Part shown: piece by piece, positions 1 to 8,179 of the stretch | Layout: each line of letters starts with the position of its first letter | Position numbering within the stretch: position 1 is the first letter of the stretch | Assembly: GCF_011044995.1 (NCBI RefSeq) | Contig: NZ_JAAKZW010000004.1 | Span: forward strand, 62,001-126,000 | Length of the DNA stretch: 64,000 nucleotides | Origin: Streptomyces mesophilus | Lineage (GTDB): Bacteria; Actinomycetota; Actinomycetes; Streptomycetales; Streptomycetaceae | Direction of reading: 5' to 3' | Program-made: the position numbers and the translations under genes | The notes under the pieces: model-generated | The model's input: the letters and a program-made list of their open reading frames with translations, nothing else | Told to the model about the DNA's origin: nothing | Database searches by the model: none

Positions 1-1224
1 GACCTCGTCCACGAAGGCGCGCTCAGCGGCGACGAGGAACTCCTCGCCCAGGCCGAGGCGGTCAACGGCACCCTGCACGTGGGGGAGGCGTCGTACCAGC
101 TGGTCGTGCTGCCCACGACGCCCGTCCTCGACACGGCGACCGTTCGTGCGCTCGCCCGTTTCGTACGCTCCGGCGGGACCGTCGTCGCCGTCGGCGAGCT
201 GCCGAAGCTCGCGGCCGACGGCGATGACGCGGCGCTCGTCGCGGAACTCGCCAAGCTCCTGCCCCAGGACGGGGTGCGGCGCCTCGGCAAGGGCCGTGCG
301 GTGCACATCGCCACGGTGGACGGGCTGCGCGAAGTCGCGCACGAGGAGGGGGTGGCCGCGGCCGTCCTCGAGCCCTCCGCCGATGCGGTAAGGGTGTTGC
401 GTACGACGCGCGGCACGGACACGGCGTTCCTGTTCAACAACGAGAGCGGCGCCGCGGTCAGGACCCTGGCGACGCTGCCCGCCGACGGCCGGCCCGAGCT
501 GTGGGACCCGGCCACCGGCAAGGCGCGGCCCGCACCGGTGCAGGGGCCGAGCACGCGCGGAGCCGTCCGGGTGCCGCTCACTCTCGCCCCGTACGAGACG
601 CTCGCCGTGGTCGTACGGAGGAACACCGCGCCCACGCCCCACCTCACCGAGGCCGACGGCCTGCCCGTCACCGCGGTGACCCGCGAACGCCGCACCCTGC
701 GCGTGAGCGCACTCGCCGACGCGGCCGGCACCTTCCGCCTCACGGGCCGCGACGGCGGACGCACCTACCGGGGCACCGCGAAGGTCGAGGATCCGCTGAC
801 GCCGCTCACGCTCGACGGCGACTGGACCGTCACGCTCGCGAAGGAAGGCGCCGAGCCCGTCACCCGGCCGCCGGCGAGCTGGGTCGACCTCGACCCGCTG
901 TTCTCCGGGAGCGCCACCTACACCAAGGACATCACCCTCGACGCGGCCTTCCTGGACGGGCGGCGCATCCTGCTCGATCTCGGCACGGTGCGCGAGGTCG
1001 CCCAAGTGACGCTCAACGGCAAGGAGTTCGGTCCGGCGGTGTGGGCTCCGTATGTCCTCGACGTCACCGAGGGGCTGAGGCCCGGAGTGAACCGTTTCGC
1101 GGTCCGCGTGTCCAACACCCTGTCCAATGAACGCAAGAAGCCCCTGCCGTCCGGCCTCCTGGGGCCGGTGACGCTGCGTCCGCGCCGGCCGCTGACCGTG
1201 GAACTGAAGCCGTCCTCTGCCTGA
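1..1224 (+). CDS. C-terminal part of a GH106-type glycoside hydrolase (likely alpha-L-rhamnosidase), 5' end outside window
   Basis: The reading frame is open from base 1, so the start lies upstream; 407 residues plus stop are visible. The first part resembles the flavodoxin-like region before the C-terminal domains of GH106 rhamnosidases (a run ending LPTTPVLD, then FVRSGGTVVAVGELP). The last ~130 residues form a GH2-like jelly-roll: Trp-Val-Asp-Leu, an FSGSATYTKDI strand, a DLGTVREVAQVTLNG strand and GLLGPVTL at the end. GH106 enzymes remove terminal L-rhamnose. A GH78 rhamnosidase follows 72 bp downstream on the same strand, which supports a rhamnose-glycan role. The family call is by pattern; another GH2-like clan member is possible because the catalytic half is not in the window. 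Confidence 0.7.
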   Translation, partial: DLVHEGALSGDEELLAQAEAVNGTLHVGEASYQLVVLPTTPVLDTATVRALARFVRSGGTVVAVGELPKLAADGDDAALVAELAKLLPQDGVRRLGKGRAVHIATVDGLREVAHEEGVAAAVLEPSADAVRVLRTTRGTDTAFLFNNESGAAVRTLATLPADGRPELWDPATGKARPAPVQGPSTRGAVRVPLTLAPYETLAVVVRRNTAPTPHLTEADGLPVTAVTRERRTLRVSALADAAGTFRLTGRDGGRTYRGTAKVEDPLTPLTLDGDWTVTLAKEGAEPVTRPPASWVDLDPLFSGSATYTKDITLDAAFLDGRRILLDLGTVREVAQVTLNGKEFGPAVWAPYVLDVTEGLRPGVNRFAVRVSNTLSNERKKPLPSGLLGPVTLRPRRPLTVELKPSSA

Positions 1225-1296
1225 CGCCCGCCTCCGCCTGACGCCTGCCTCGTGCTGCAACGCCGCCGCCCGCCCCACCCGAACCGGAGACCTCGT

Positions 1297-4200
1297 ATGG
1301 CCAGACGCACCCTCCTGCTCGCCACCGCCCTGACCGCCCTGGTCACGGTCGTGCCGTCCGCGGCACCGTCCGCGGCCGGCACCGCGGCGGGCCTGAACGC
1401 CACCTCGTTGCGCACCCAGCACCTGGGCAGCGCCCTCGGTATCGACGACACCACACCCGACCTCAGCTGGCAGCTCACCGCCCGCGGTCCCGGCGCCGTC
1501 CAGCGCGCCTACCGGGTGCAGGCCGCCACCAGCCGTGCCGCCCTGGAACGCGACCGCCCCGACCTGTGGGATTCGGACAAGGTCACCTCGGCCGTCCCGG
1601 GAACCACGTACGCGGGGAAGACCCTCGGCTCCCGTACCCGCGTCCACTGGCGCGTACAGGTCTGGTCCCAAGGGTCCGACCGCGCCTCCGGCTGGAGCGC
1701 GCCCGCCGTCTTCGAGACGGGCCTGACCAAGAGCGGTGACTGGTCCGCGGACTGGATCACCCATGAGGACTGGCAGCTGGGCGAGCGCTCCGTGCAGCCG
1801 GTCACCGTGACCGTCCCCCGCACCACGGCGCGTTATCTGCGCCTCGACGTCACCCGGCTCGGACTGCCGCTCGCCGACGAGTTCCCCGCGCTCGCGCATC
1901 GCCTGCAGCTGGCCGAGATAGCGGTACGCGACTCTGCCGCACCGGACACCGAACTCGCCCAGGGCGCCACGGTGACCGCCTCGGAGTCCGACACCGAGCG
2001 CAAGGTTTGGGAGCCGAAACTCGCCGTCGACGGCGTCACCAACAGCGCCTGGAGCCAGGCGGCCGGCTACGCGAGCCTGCCGCACCCGACAACGGACGTG
2101 CGCGACAAGCCCGTCACCGTGACCCTCGACCTCAAGGAGGCGAAGACCTTCGACCAAGTGGTGCTCCACCCGCGCGCCGACGTCCTCACCGACGACGGGC
2201 GCGTGCCGGGCTTCCCCGTCGACTACACGCTGGCCACCGCCACGGCGGCCGACGGCCCGTACGAGACGGTCGCCGACGTCACCGGACAGCGCCCGCCCGA
2301 GCCGTATCTGCCCTCCGGACTCCCGCTGTTCGCCAAGGACTTCACCCTGCCGAAGGGGGTGCGTCAGGCGCGCCTCTACATGGCGGGGCTCGGGGTGTAC
2401 GACGCGGACATCAACGGCCGGGCGGTCGGCGACGCGGTCCTTGAGCCCGCCAACACCGACTTCGCCGACCGCGTCCAGTACGCGACGTACGACATCACCG
2501 ACCAACTGCGGCCCGGCGCCAACACGGTGGCCGTCGAGCTGGGCAACGGGATCTCCAACCAGCTCAGCACCGCCGACCGTTACCGCAAGCTGTACGGCAA
2601 CAAGGCCGACCCCGCGCTCATCGCACAGCTGGAGGTGACGCTCGCGGACGGCACCGTACGCCGTATCTCCAGCGGACCCGACTGGCGCACCACGCTCGGT
2701 GCGACCACGTCGTCGCACTGGTACGGCGGCGAGGACTACGACGCGCGCCGCGCGATACCGGGGTGGAACAAGCCGGGTGCCGATCGCTCGCAGTGGAAGG
2801 GGGCCACGCGTGTTGCCCTCGACGACGACCCGCCGGCGCTCAGCGCCCATGAGACCGAACCGGTCCGCGTCGTCGAGACGTTGAACGGCAAGGAAGTACC
2901 CGAGGCCGCACCGGGCAGCCGCATCTTCGACCTCGGCCGCAACATCGCCGGCTGGCCGGAGATCACGGTCACGGCACCCGAAGGCACCGCCGTCCGCGCG
3001 TACCCCGCCGAGAGCCTCAAGGACGGCCACGCCCACCAATCCATCAGCAATGTCGGCGCACCCCTGTGGGACGGCTACACCACCGGCGCGGGATCAGGTC
3101 CGGGGACCTGGCACCCCAAGTTCAGCTACCACGGCTTCCGTTACGTCGAGATCCGCGGGCTGCCCGAGGGCGCCGAGGTGTCGGTGCGCGGCAAGGTGCT
3201 GCGCGCCGACAACGCCTCGGCCGGCTCGTTCAGCAGCTCCAACGAGCTGGTCAACGGCATCCACTCGCTCATCCGCCGCTCCGTCGAGGGCAACATGATG
3301 AGCGTCCTCACCGACTGCCCCAGCCGCGAGAAGCTCGGCTGGCTTGAACAGAACCAGCTCGTCTTCCCCACCCTCGCCGCCAACTACGACATGGAGGCGT
3401 ATCTCCGCAAGATCGTGCGGGACATGGCGGACGCGCAGACCGAGGACGGTCTGATCCCCTCCACCGTCCCCGACTACGTGCAGCTGGCGGGCACGTACCG
3501 CAACGACGCCAACTGGGGCGGTGCGTTCGTCCTCGTCCCGTGGCAGCTGTACACCACGTACGGCGACAAGGAGACGCTGCGCGCGTACTACCCGCAGATG
3601 AAGAAGTACGTGGCCTTCCTCGAGCAGAAGGTCGTGGACGGCATCCTCGACTACTCGCTCGGCGACTGGTTCACCCCGGACCGCACCTTCCCGAAGGCCG
3701 TGTCCGGTACGTACGGCTACTGGCGGGTGGTGAACGGGCTCAGCGACATCGCACGGGTCCTGGGCGAGGACGAGGACGTGGCGACGTACCGCTCCAAGGC
3801 GGACACGAGCGCCCGGGCGCTCTCCGACAAGTTCTACGACCCGGCGACGGGGACATTCGGCGGCGGCGGGCAGGGCGCGGAGGCACTCGCCCTCGACATG
3901 GGCGCCCACCCGCAGGGCGAACGCGACCGTCTCCTCGGCCACTTGGTGTCGTCCATCGAGGCGGCGGACCACCATCTGCTGCTCGGCGAGATCTCCCTGC
4001 CGGCCGCGATCCGCGTGCTGTCGCGGTCCGGCCGTGACGACCTCGTCTACAAGATCGCCACGCAGACCACGTCCCCCAGTTACGGCTTCCAGGTCGTCGC
4101 CGGCAACACCGCGCTCGGCGAGACCTGGGACGGCGGCTCGGGCCAGTCGCAGAACCACTTCATGCTCGGCGCGATCGACGCCTGGTTCACCACCCGGCTT

Positions 4201-4530
4201 GCCGGCCTCGACCAGGCTCCCGGCTCGGTCGGCTACCGCGAACTGCGCATCGCCCCGGCCGTCGTCGGCGACCTCACCTCGGCCCGCGGCACGTACACGA
4301 CGCCATACGGCCAGGCGGTCAGCGACTGGCGCCGCGAAGGCGGCACCCTGCGCCTGAACGTCCGCGTGCCCGCGGGCAGCACGGCCACGGTCGAGGTACC
4401 GACGACCTCCGGAGAGGTGCGGGCGCCGCGAGGTGCGCGGCTGGTCTCCGAGGGGGACAACAGGGCGGTGTACGCGGTGGGTTCGGGGGAGTGGGCCTTC
4501 GAGTCGGTCTACGCGCCCGAGTCGGGCTGA
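1297..4530 (+). CDS. Secreted GH78 alpha-L-rhamnosidase with an inserted F5/8-type (CBM32-like) domain
   Basis: 1077 residues. I chose the ATG at 1297 because GGAGA lies 6-7 bases upstream and it gives a clean Sec signal peptide (MARRTLLLATALTALV, Ala-rich cleavage region near 31). Residues ~169-330 look like a discoidin/F5-8C module, ~345-530 the rhamnosidase N-terminal beta domains, and ~640-980 the (alpha/alpha)6 barrel. The GH78 acid motif DCPSREKLGW starts at residue 673 (Glu678), and a second conserved acid lies in GETWDGG (Glu943 region), followed by NHFMLGAIDAWF. The protein should hydrolyse terminal alpha-L-rhamnosides outside the cell. It probably shares a transcript with the GH106-type gene before it. 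Confidence 0.9.
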   Translation: MARRTLLLATALTALVTVVPSAAPSAAGTAAGLNATSLRTQHLGSALGIDDTTPDLSWQLTARGPGAVQRAYRVQAATSRAALERDRPDLWDSDKVTSAVPGTTYAGKTLGSRTRVHWRVQVWSQGSDRASGWSAPAVFETGLTKSGDWSADWITHEDWQLGERSVQPVTVTVPRTTARYLRLDVTRLGLPLADEFPALAHRLQLAEIAVRDSAAPDTELAQGATVTASESDTERKVWEPKLAVDGVTNSAWSQAAGYASLPHPTTDVRDKPVTVTLDLKEAKTFDQVVLHPRADVLTDDGRVPGFPVDYTLATATAADGPYETVADVTGQRPPEPYLPSGLPLFAKDFTLPKGVRQARLYMAGLGVYDADINGRAVGDAVLEPANTDFADRVQYATYDITDQLRPGANTVAVELGNGISNQLSTADRYRKLYGNKADPALIAQLEVTLADGTVRRISSGPDWRTTLGATTSSHWYGGEDYDARRAIPGWNKPGADRSQWKGATRVALDDDPPALSAHETEPVRVVETLNGKEVPEAAPGSRIFDLGRNIAGWPEITVTAPEGTAVRAYPAESLKDGHAHQSISNVGAPLWDGYTTGAGSGPGTWHPKFSYHGFRYVEIRGLPEGAEVSVRGKVLRADNASAGSFSSSNELVNGIHSLIRRSVEGNMMSVLTDCPSREKLGWLEQNQLVFPTLAANYDMEAYLRKIVRDMADAQTEDGLIPSTVPDYVQLAGTYRNDANWGGAFVLVPWQLYTTYGDKETLRAYYPQMKKYVAFLEQKVVDGILDYSLGDWFTPDRTFPKAVSGTYGYWRVVNGLSDIARVLGEDEDVATYRSKADTSARALSDKFYDPATGTFGGGGQGAEALALDMGAHPQGERDRLLGHLVSSIEAADHHLLLGEISLPAAIRVLSRSGRDDLVYKIATQTTSPSYGFQVVAGNTALGETWDGGSGQSQNHFMLGAIDAWFTTRLAGLDQAPGSVGYRELRIAPAVVGDLTSARGTYTTPYGQAVSDWRREGGTLRLNVRVPAGSTATVEVPTTSGEVRAPRGARLVSEGDNRAVYAVGSGEWAFESVYAPESG

Positions 4531-4552
4531 CGGGCTACGAGGGGCCGGTTCC

Positions 4553-5443
4553 TCATACGGGACCGGTTCCCTTGAACGCACGTCGGCAGTCCTTGAGCAC
4601 CTCACGCACCGGCGGATGGTCCGCGTTCTTCCAGACCAGCGCGAGCAGCGCCGGTGTCCTCGCGTCGACGATGCGGTGGACGGTGAGCCGGTCGCGGTGG
4701 CCGTCCGCCATCGAGTCGCTGAGGACGGCGACACCGAGACCGCGGGCGGCGAGTTCGGCGATGGCGTCCGCGGCGCCGGCCTGCAGCGGGATCGACGGCT
4801 GAAGGCCCTGCGCCGCGCACGCCTGATCGAACACCGCGCGCAACCCGGTGCCGGGCGGCATGCACACGATCGGGTGCGCCATCAGATCGCGCAGCATGAC
4901 GCGCCGCCGCTTCGCCAAGGGGTGCCCGGCCGGGACCGCTACCACGAGCCGTTCGCTGATGAGGGTCAGCGCGCCGAGACCCTCGGGGGCGGCGTCCGCG
5001 GCCCCGATGAGCGCCAGGTCGATCGTGCCGGTCCGTACGCCTTCGACGAGCCGGTCGGAACTGTCCTCCAGGAGCGCGATCTCCACGCCGGGATGCGCCG
5101 TGTGGAAGGCGGCGAGGGCGTCGAACAACGGTGTGAGGGTGCAGCCGATCACCATGCCGACCGTGAGCCGCCCGCGGACCAGCCCGGCCACCTCGCCCAC
5201 CGACTCGCTCACGGCTTCGGCCGCGGCGAGTGCGGCACGGGCGTATGCGAGTGCGGCCTTCCCCGCGACGGTGAGCGTGACGGTCCGGCCCGACCGGTCG
5301 AACAGCTCGGCGCCTACTTCCCGTTCAAGTCGCCGGATCTGGGCGCTCACACCGGACTGGCTGATGTGCACACGCTCGGCCGCGCGCGTGAAGTTCTGCT
5401 CCTCGGCGACTGCGACGAAGTACTCCAGCTGCCTCAGTTCCAT
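4553..5443 (-). CDS. LysR-family transcriptional regulator
   Basis: 296 residues starting MELRQLEYFVAVAEEQNFTRAAE, the standard LysR N-terminus; the winged HTH covers residues ~1-60 (ISQSGVSAQIRRLE as recognition region) and a periplasmic-binding-protein-like effector domain covers ~90-290. The ATG at 5443 was chosen by alignment to the family; longer in-frame extensions add non-conserved residues. It is divergent from a SnoaL-like gene across a 149-bp gap, so autoregulation and control of that neighbour are the obvious guess. It converges on the rhamnosidase gene with only 22 bp between the stops. Confidence 0.93.
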   Translation of the reverse strand: MELRQLEYFVAVAEEQNFTRAAERVHISQSGVSAQIRRLEREVGAELFDRSGRTVTLTVAGKAALAYARAALAAAEAVSESVGEVAGLVRGRLTVGMVIGCTLTPLFDALAAFHTAHPGVEIALLEDSSDRLVEGVRTGTIDLALIGAADAAPEGLGALTLISERLVVAVPAGHPLAKRRRVMLRDLMAHPIVCMPPGTGLRAVFDQACAAQGLQPSIPLQAGAADAIAELAARGLGVAVLSDSMADGHRDRLTVHRIVDARTPALLALVWKNADHPPVREVLKDCRRAFKGTGPV

Positions 5444-5592
5444 GACTGGAGATTCTAGTCGGCAGAAGAACCATCTGTTGGACTTCTGGCGGGGAGCCTG
5501 CGGACACTGGAGAAGCACTGCCGGAGCTGGAGCAGCACTGCCGGAGCGGCAGACCGGCACCAGCCGATGCCCGCCAAGGTCAGGAGGAAGCC

Positions 5593-5958
5593 ATGCCGGA
5601 GTACGAGAAGGCCATGCGGCCCGAGGACATCACCCGTCTGTTCGTCGAGCGGTCCAACGCCGGTGACGCGGCCGGGGTGGCCGCGCTGTACGACGAGAAC
5701 GCGGTGCTCGCCTATCCGCCAGGCCGGCAGACGGTGGGACGGGAAGCGATCCGCGAGCTCTGGGCGAAGGTGCTGGCGAACGGCCCCCGCTTCGAGGCGG
5801 AACAGCCCTTGCCCACGCTCATCAGCGGCGACATCGCCCTCACCTCGACGCCGCCGAAGGACGGCGCGGGCGCGCGGGCCCAGGTCGTCAGGCGCCAGCC
5901 CGACGGCAGCTGGCTGCGGGTGCTCGACCAGCCCGAGTTCGTGCCCCCGTCGACCTGA
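5593..5958 (+). CDS. SnoaL/NTF2-like small protein
   Basis: 121 residues with the NTF2-like fold pattern: helix MRPEDITRLFVERSNAGDAAGVAALYDENAVL, then the loop YPPGRQTVGREAIRELWAKVL, and beta strands ending WLRVLDQPEFVPP. AGGAGGAAGCC directly precedes the ATG. Members of this superfamily (YybH/SgcJ type) are small isomerase-like or unknown-function proteins; no catalytic residues can be assigned here. It is divergent from the LysR gene and may be its target. The convergent TerB-like gene is separated from it by a strong hairpin terminator. Confidence 0.8.
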   Translation: MPEYEKAMRPEDITRLFVERSNAGDAAGVAALYDENAVLAYPPGRQTVGREAIRELWAKVLANGPRFEAEQPLPTLISGDIALTSTPPKDGAGARAQVVRRQPDGSWLRVLDQPEFVPPST

Positions 5959-6002
5959 ACGGCGCACGCACGCGGGGCGAAGCTGCCACGACGCCTGAAC
6001 GC

Positions 6003-6057
6003 GGCGTCGCCGCCCCGTCCTTGATCAGCACACGACCAAGGACGGGGCGGCGACGCC
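6003..6057. terminator. Bidirectional terminator hairpin
   Basis: A perfect 21-bp inverted repeat (arms 6003-6023 and 6037-6057) with a 13-nt loop sits between the convergent stops at 5958 and 6078. Stem strength and position fit a bidirectional factor-independent terminator of the GC-rich actinobacterial kind, which lacks a U tract. Confidence 0.85.
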
Positions 6058-6077
6058 AACTCCGGCCGGAACCCGGT

Positions 6078-6626
6078 TCAGAGACCGAACTGCTGCGGGT
6101 TCACGCCCAGCGCCGCGCACGCTTCCCGCAGCACCTGCTCCTCGGCCGGGGCGATGTACCCGTCCGCGCCGGCGACGACGAACCCGGTCTGCACGACCGC
6201 CTGCGCCTCCGCCGGCTTCTTGGCCGCCTTGGCGATCTCCTGCATGACCGTGGTCTTGCCCTGCTGGAAGTTGTACGACAGCTGGTCGACGTGCTTGTTG
6301 AAGCGCTCGCGCAGCTGCTCGGGCGGGAAATTCTGCAGGACATCGTTCTGCAGGATCAGCGATTCCACATGCTGCCGCTCGGCGGGGTCGACCGAGCCGT
6401 CGGCCGCCGCGACCAGCGCGCACATGGCCATGGTGGCGTCCCGGAAGGCGCCGCTCTTCAGCTCTGTCTTGAGCGAGCTGAGCTGGGTCTTGAGCACACC
6501 CACCAGCTGAGCCTTCGATCCACCGCCCGTCCGTGCGGCAGACCCGCCGTGGCCGGCGGAGCTACGCCCGCCCTGCGCCTGCTGCAGCCCCTTGGCCTGA
6601 TCCTTGAGCCGGTCCCACATTGCCAT
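6078..6626 (-). CDS. TerB-family (tellurite-resistance-like) protein
   Basis: 182 residues from the ATG at 6626, which has GAGG eight bases upstream. After a Gly/Ser-rich linker (~10-35) comes a TerB-like helical domain: FRDATMAMCALVAAADGSVDPAERQHVES (~55-85) and a second acidic loop VVAGADGYIAPAEEQVLREAC (~145-165). These AADG/AD-rich loops are the metal-binding acidic pairs known for TerB. Streptomyces carry many such proteins, usually in tellurite/calcium-stress Ter systems; no other ter gene is adjacent, so the specific role is unknown. Confidence 0.88.
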   Translation of the reverse strand: MAMWDRLKDQAKGLQQAQGGRSSAGHGGSAARTGGGSKAQLVGVLKTQLSSLKTELKSGAFRDATMAMCALVAAADGSVDPAERQHVESLILQNDVLQNFPPEQLRERFNKHVDQLSYNFQQGKTTVMQEIAKAAKKPAEAQAVVQTGFVVAGADGYIAPAEEQVLREACAALGVNPQQFGL

Positions 6627-6787
6627 CCATGCCACCTCGGCTGTCGTTCGTCGATTCACGCGAATCTCTCTTGCGTCCCAGCCAAACGTTCATGGGCTTC
6701 GCAAAGTTCCGCGGCCCGATGCGGACATCGATGCCGGACCGGCGGAGCCGTGGGGGATGAGTCCGCCGATTCACCCCCCACGGCGGC

Positions 6788-7420
6788 TTATCGGGGACGC
6801 CCGGCGTGCTCGACCAAGGCGATCAGGACCTCCTTGCCGGAGGTACGGTCGCGGGCGTCGCACAGCACCACCGGTGTGCCCGGATCCAGGTCCAGGGCGG
6901 CGGTGATGGCCGCCGTCGTGTGGGCGCGTGCGCCGTCGAAGCAGTTGACCGCGACGACGAAGGGCAGATGCCGGCGCTCGAAGTAGTCGACGGCCGGGAA
7001 GCAGTCCTGGAGCCTGCGGGTGTCCGCGAGCACCACCGCACCCTGTGCGCCGTGGGCGAGTTCGTCCCACAGGAACCAGAAGCGGTCCTGGCCCGGCGCC
7101 CCGAACAGATAGAGCGCCAGGTCGTCGCCGAGCGTGATGCGGCCGAAGTCCAGCGCGACGGTGGTGGTGGTCTTGGCGCCCGCGTCGTCGAGATGGTCCA
7201 CGGGCCGGCTCGCCTCGGTCAGCACCTCTTCGGTGCTCAGCGGGCGGATCTCGCTGACCGCGCCGATCAACGTGGTCTTGCCGACCCCGAAGCCGCCGGC
7301 CACCAGAATCTTCAGCGCCGCGTAGCCGGCCGTGAAGTCGACCGTGAAGCCGGCAGGGTTGTCGGCCGCGGAGTCGTCCGGAGCCGAGTCCGGCAAGGCG
7401 TCAGAGCGCGCGGAGTCCAT
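6788..7420 (-). CDS. Conservon small GTPase-like ATP/GTP-binding protein (CvnD type)
   Basis: 210 residues. Walker A is GGFGVGKTT at 42-50; the G3-like APGQDRFWFLW motif and the VAVNCFD (G4-like) motif follow. In Streptomyces conservons this protein is the Ras/MglA-like switch working with a roadblock protein and a membrane sensor ATPase at the cytoplasmic face. It is the last gene of the four-gene set and overlaps the DUF742 gene by 20 bp, the usual conservon arrangement. Its upstream sensor gene is interrupted, so input to this switch may be altered. Confidence 0.93.
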   Translation of the reverse strand: MDSARSDALPDSAPDDSAADNPAGFTVDFTAGYAALKILVAGGFGVGKTTLIGAVSEIRPLSTEEVLTEASRPVDHLDDAGAKTTTTVALDFGRITLGDDLALYLFGAPGQDRFWFLWDELAHGAQGAVVLADTRRLQDCFPAVDYFERRHLPFVVAVNCFDGARAHTTAAITAALDLDPGTPVVLCDARDRTSGKEVLIALVEHAGRPR

Positions 7421-7769
7421 CGATCACTCTCCTGAGCAAGTGCGGGTCGGGCAGGCCGGCCGGCTGGACCTGCGGGCCCACGCCGATCAGGCCGGAGGTG
7501 AGCAGGTCGTCGAGCAGGACGCGGACCACACCGAGCGGAAGTCCGGCGTCGGACGCGAGGTCGGCCACGGTGCGCGGGCGTGCGCACAGGAGGTGCAACT
7601 CCCGCTGCTCCGGCGGCAGTGGCGGGCCGTGGCCAGGAAGTGGTACCGCCCGCACCACGGTCATCAGGTCGAACCTGCCGCTCGCGCCGGCCCGGCCGCC
7701 GGTCATGGCGTACAGCCGCACCAGGGGCCCCGCCTCGTCGTCGAACCACAGCGGGACGGAGTCGTTCAC
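7401..7769 (-). CDS. DUF742 protein (CvnC type)
   Basis: 122 residues with the DUF742 pattern: PLVRLYAMTGGRAGASGRFDLMTVVRAV near the N-terminus, LPPEQRELHLLCARPRTVADLASDAGLPLGVVRVLLDDLLTSGLI in the middle (winged-helix-like), and DPHLLRRVIDGLRAL at the end. The family is found almost only in conservons between the roadblock and GTPase genes; it is thought to be an adaptor/DNA-binding-like element of the membrane complex. The start overlaps the roadblock stop by 4 bp, indicating translational coupling. Confidence 0.93.
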   Translation of the reverse strand: MNDSVPLWFDDEAGPLVRLYAMTGGRAGASGRFDLMTVVRAVPLPGHGPPLPPEQRELHLLCARPRTVADLASDAGLPLGVVRVLLDDLLTSGLIGVGPQVQPAGLPDPHLLRRVIDGLRAL

Positions 7770-8179
7770 GTGGCTCCCGAGCTGCCGCGGACGCCGGTCC
7801 CGAGATGTTCGCCGACGCGCTGGACGAGCCGGGCCATCTCATAGGCCACCAGACCGACGTCCGCGGCGGCGGTGGCGAACACCGCGAGGCAGGAGGACCG
7901 GCCGGCCGAGACGACGAACAGAAAGCCTTCACCCAGTTCGACGACGGTCTGCACGACGGGACCGGCCTCGAAGTGGTGGCCGGCGCCTTTGGCGAGGCTG
8001 TGGAACCCGGAGGCGATGGCGGCGAAACGCTCCGCGTCCTCGCGACGGACCCCTGAGGACACGGCCATGGCGAGCCCGTCCGAGGAGAGCACCAGGGCCT
8101 CGCGGATCTCGGGGACCCGCTTGGTCAACTCGTCCATGAGCCAGGTGAGTTCACCGCTGGAGGGGGTGGCGCCGGTCAT
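7766..8179 (-). CDS. Roadblock/LC7-domain protein (CvnB type)
   Basis: 137 residues. The roadblock fold is evident: LTWLMDELTKRVPEIREALVLSSDGLAMAVS, then EDAERFAAIASGFHSLAKGAG, HFEAGPVVQTVVELGEGFLFVVSAG, and SCLAVFATAAADVGLVAYEMARLV. Such proteins act as GTPase-activating or scaffolding partners of the CvnD switch. It overlaps the sensor gene's stop by 4 bp (8176-8179) and the DUF742 gene by 4 bp, as in known conservons. Confidence 0.94.
   Translation of the reverse strand: MTGATPSSGELTWLMDELTKRVPEIREALVLSSDGLAMAVSSGVRREDAERFAAIASGFHSLAKGAGHHFEAGPVVQTVVELGEGFLFVVSAGRSSCLAVFATAAADVGLVAYEMARLVQRVGEHLGTGVRGSSGAT

Noticed and set aside
3094..4734. Long open frame on the reverse strand (546 codons) opposite the rhamnosidase gene
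   Set aside because: It is a GC-rich shadow: the residues are Arg/Gly/Val-rich without any family motif, while the forward strand encodes a clear GH78.
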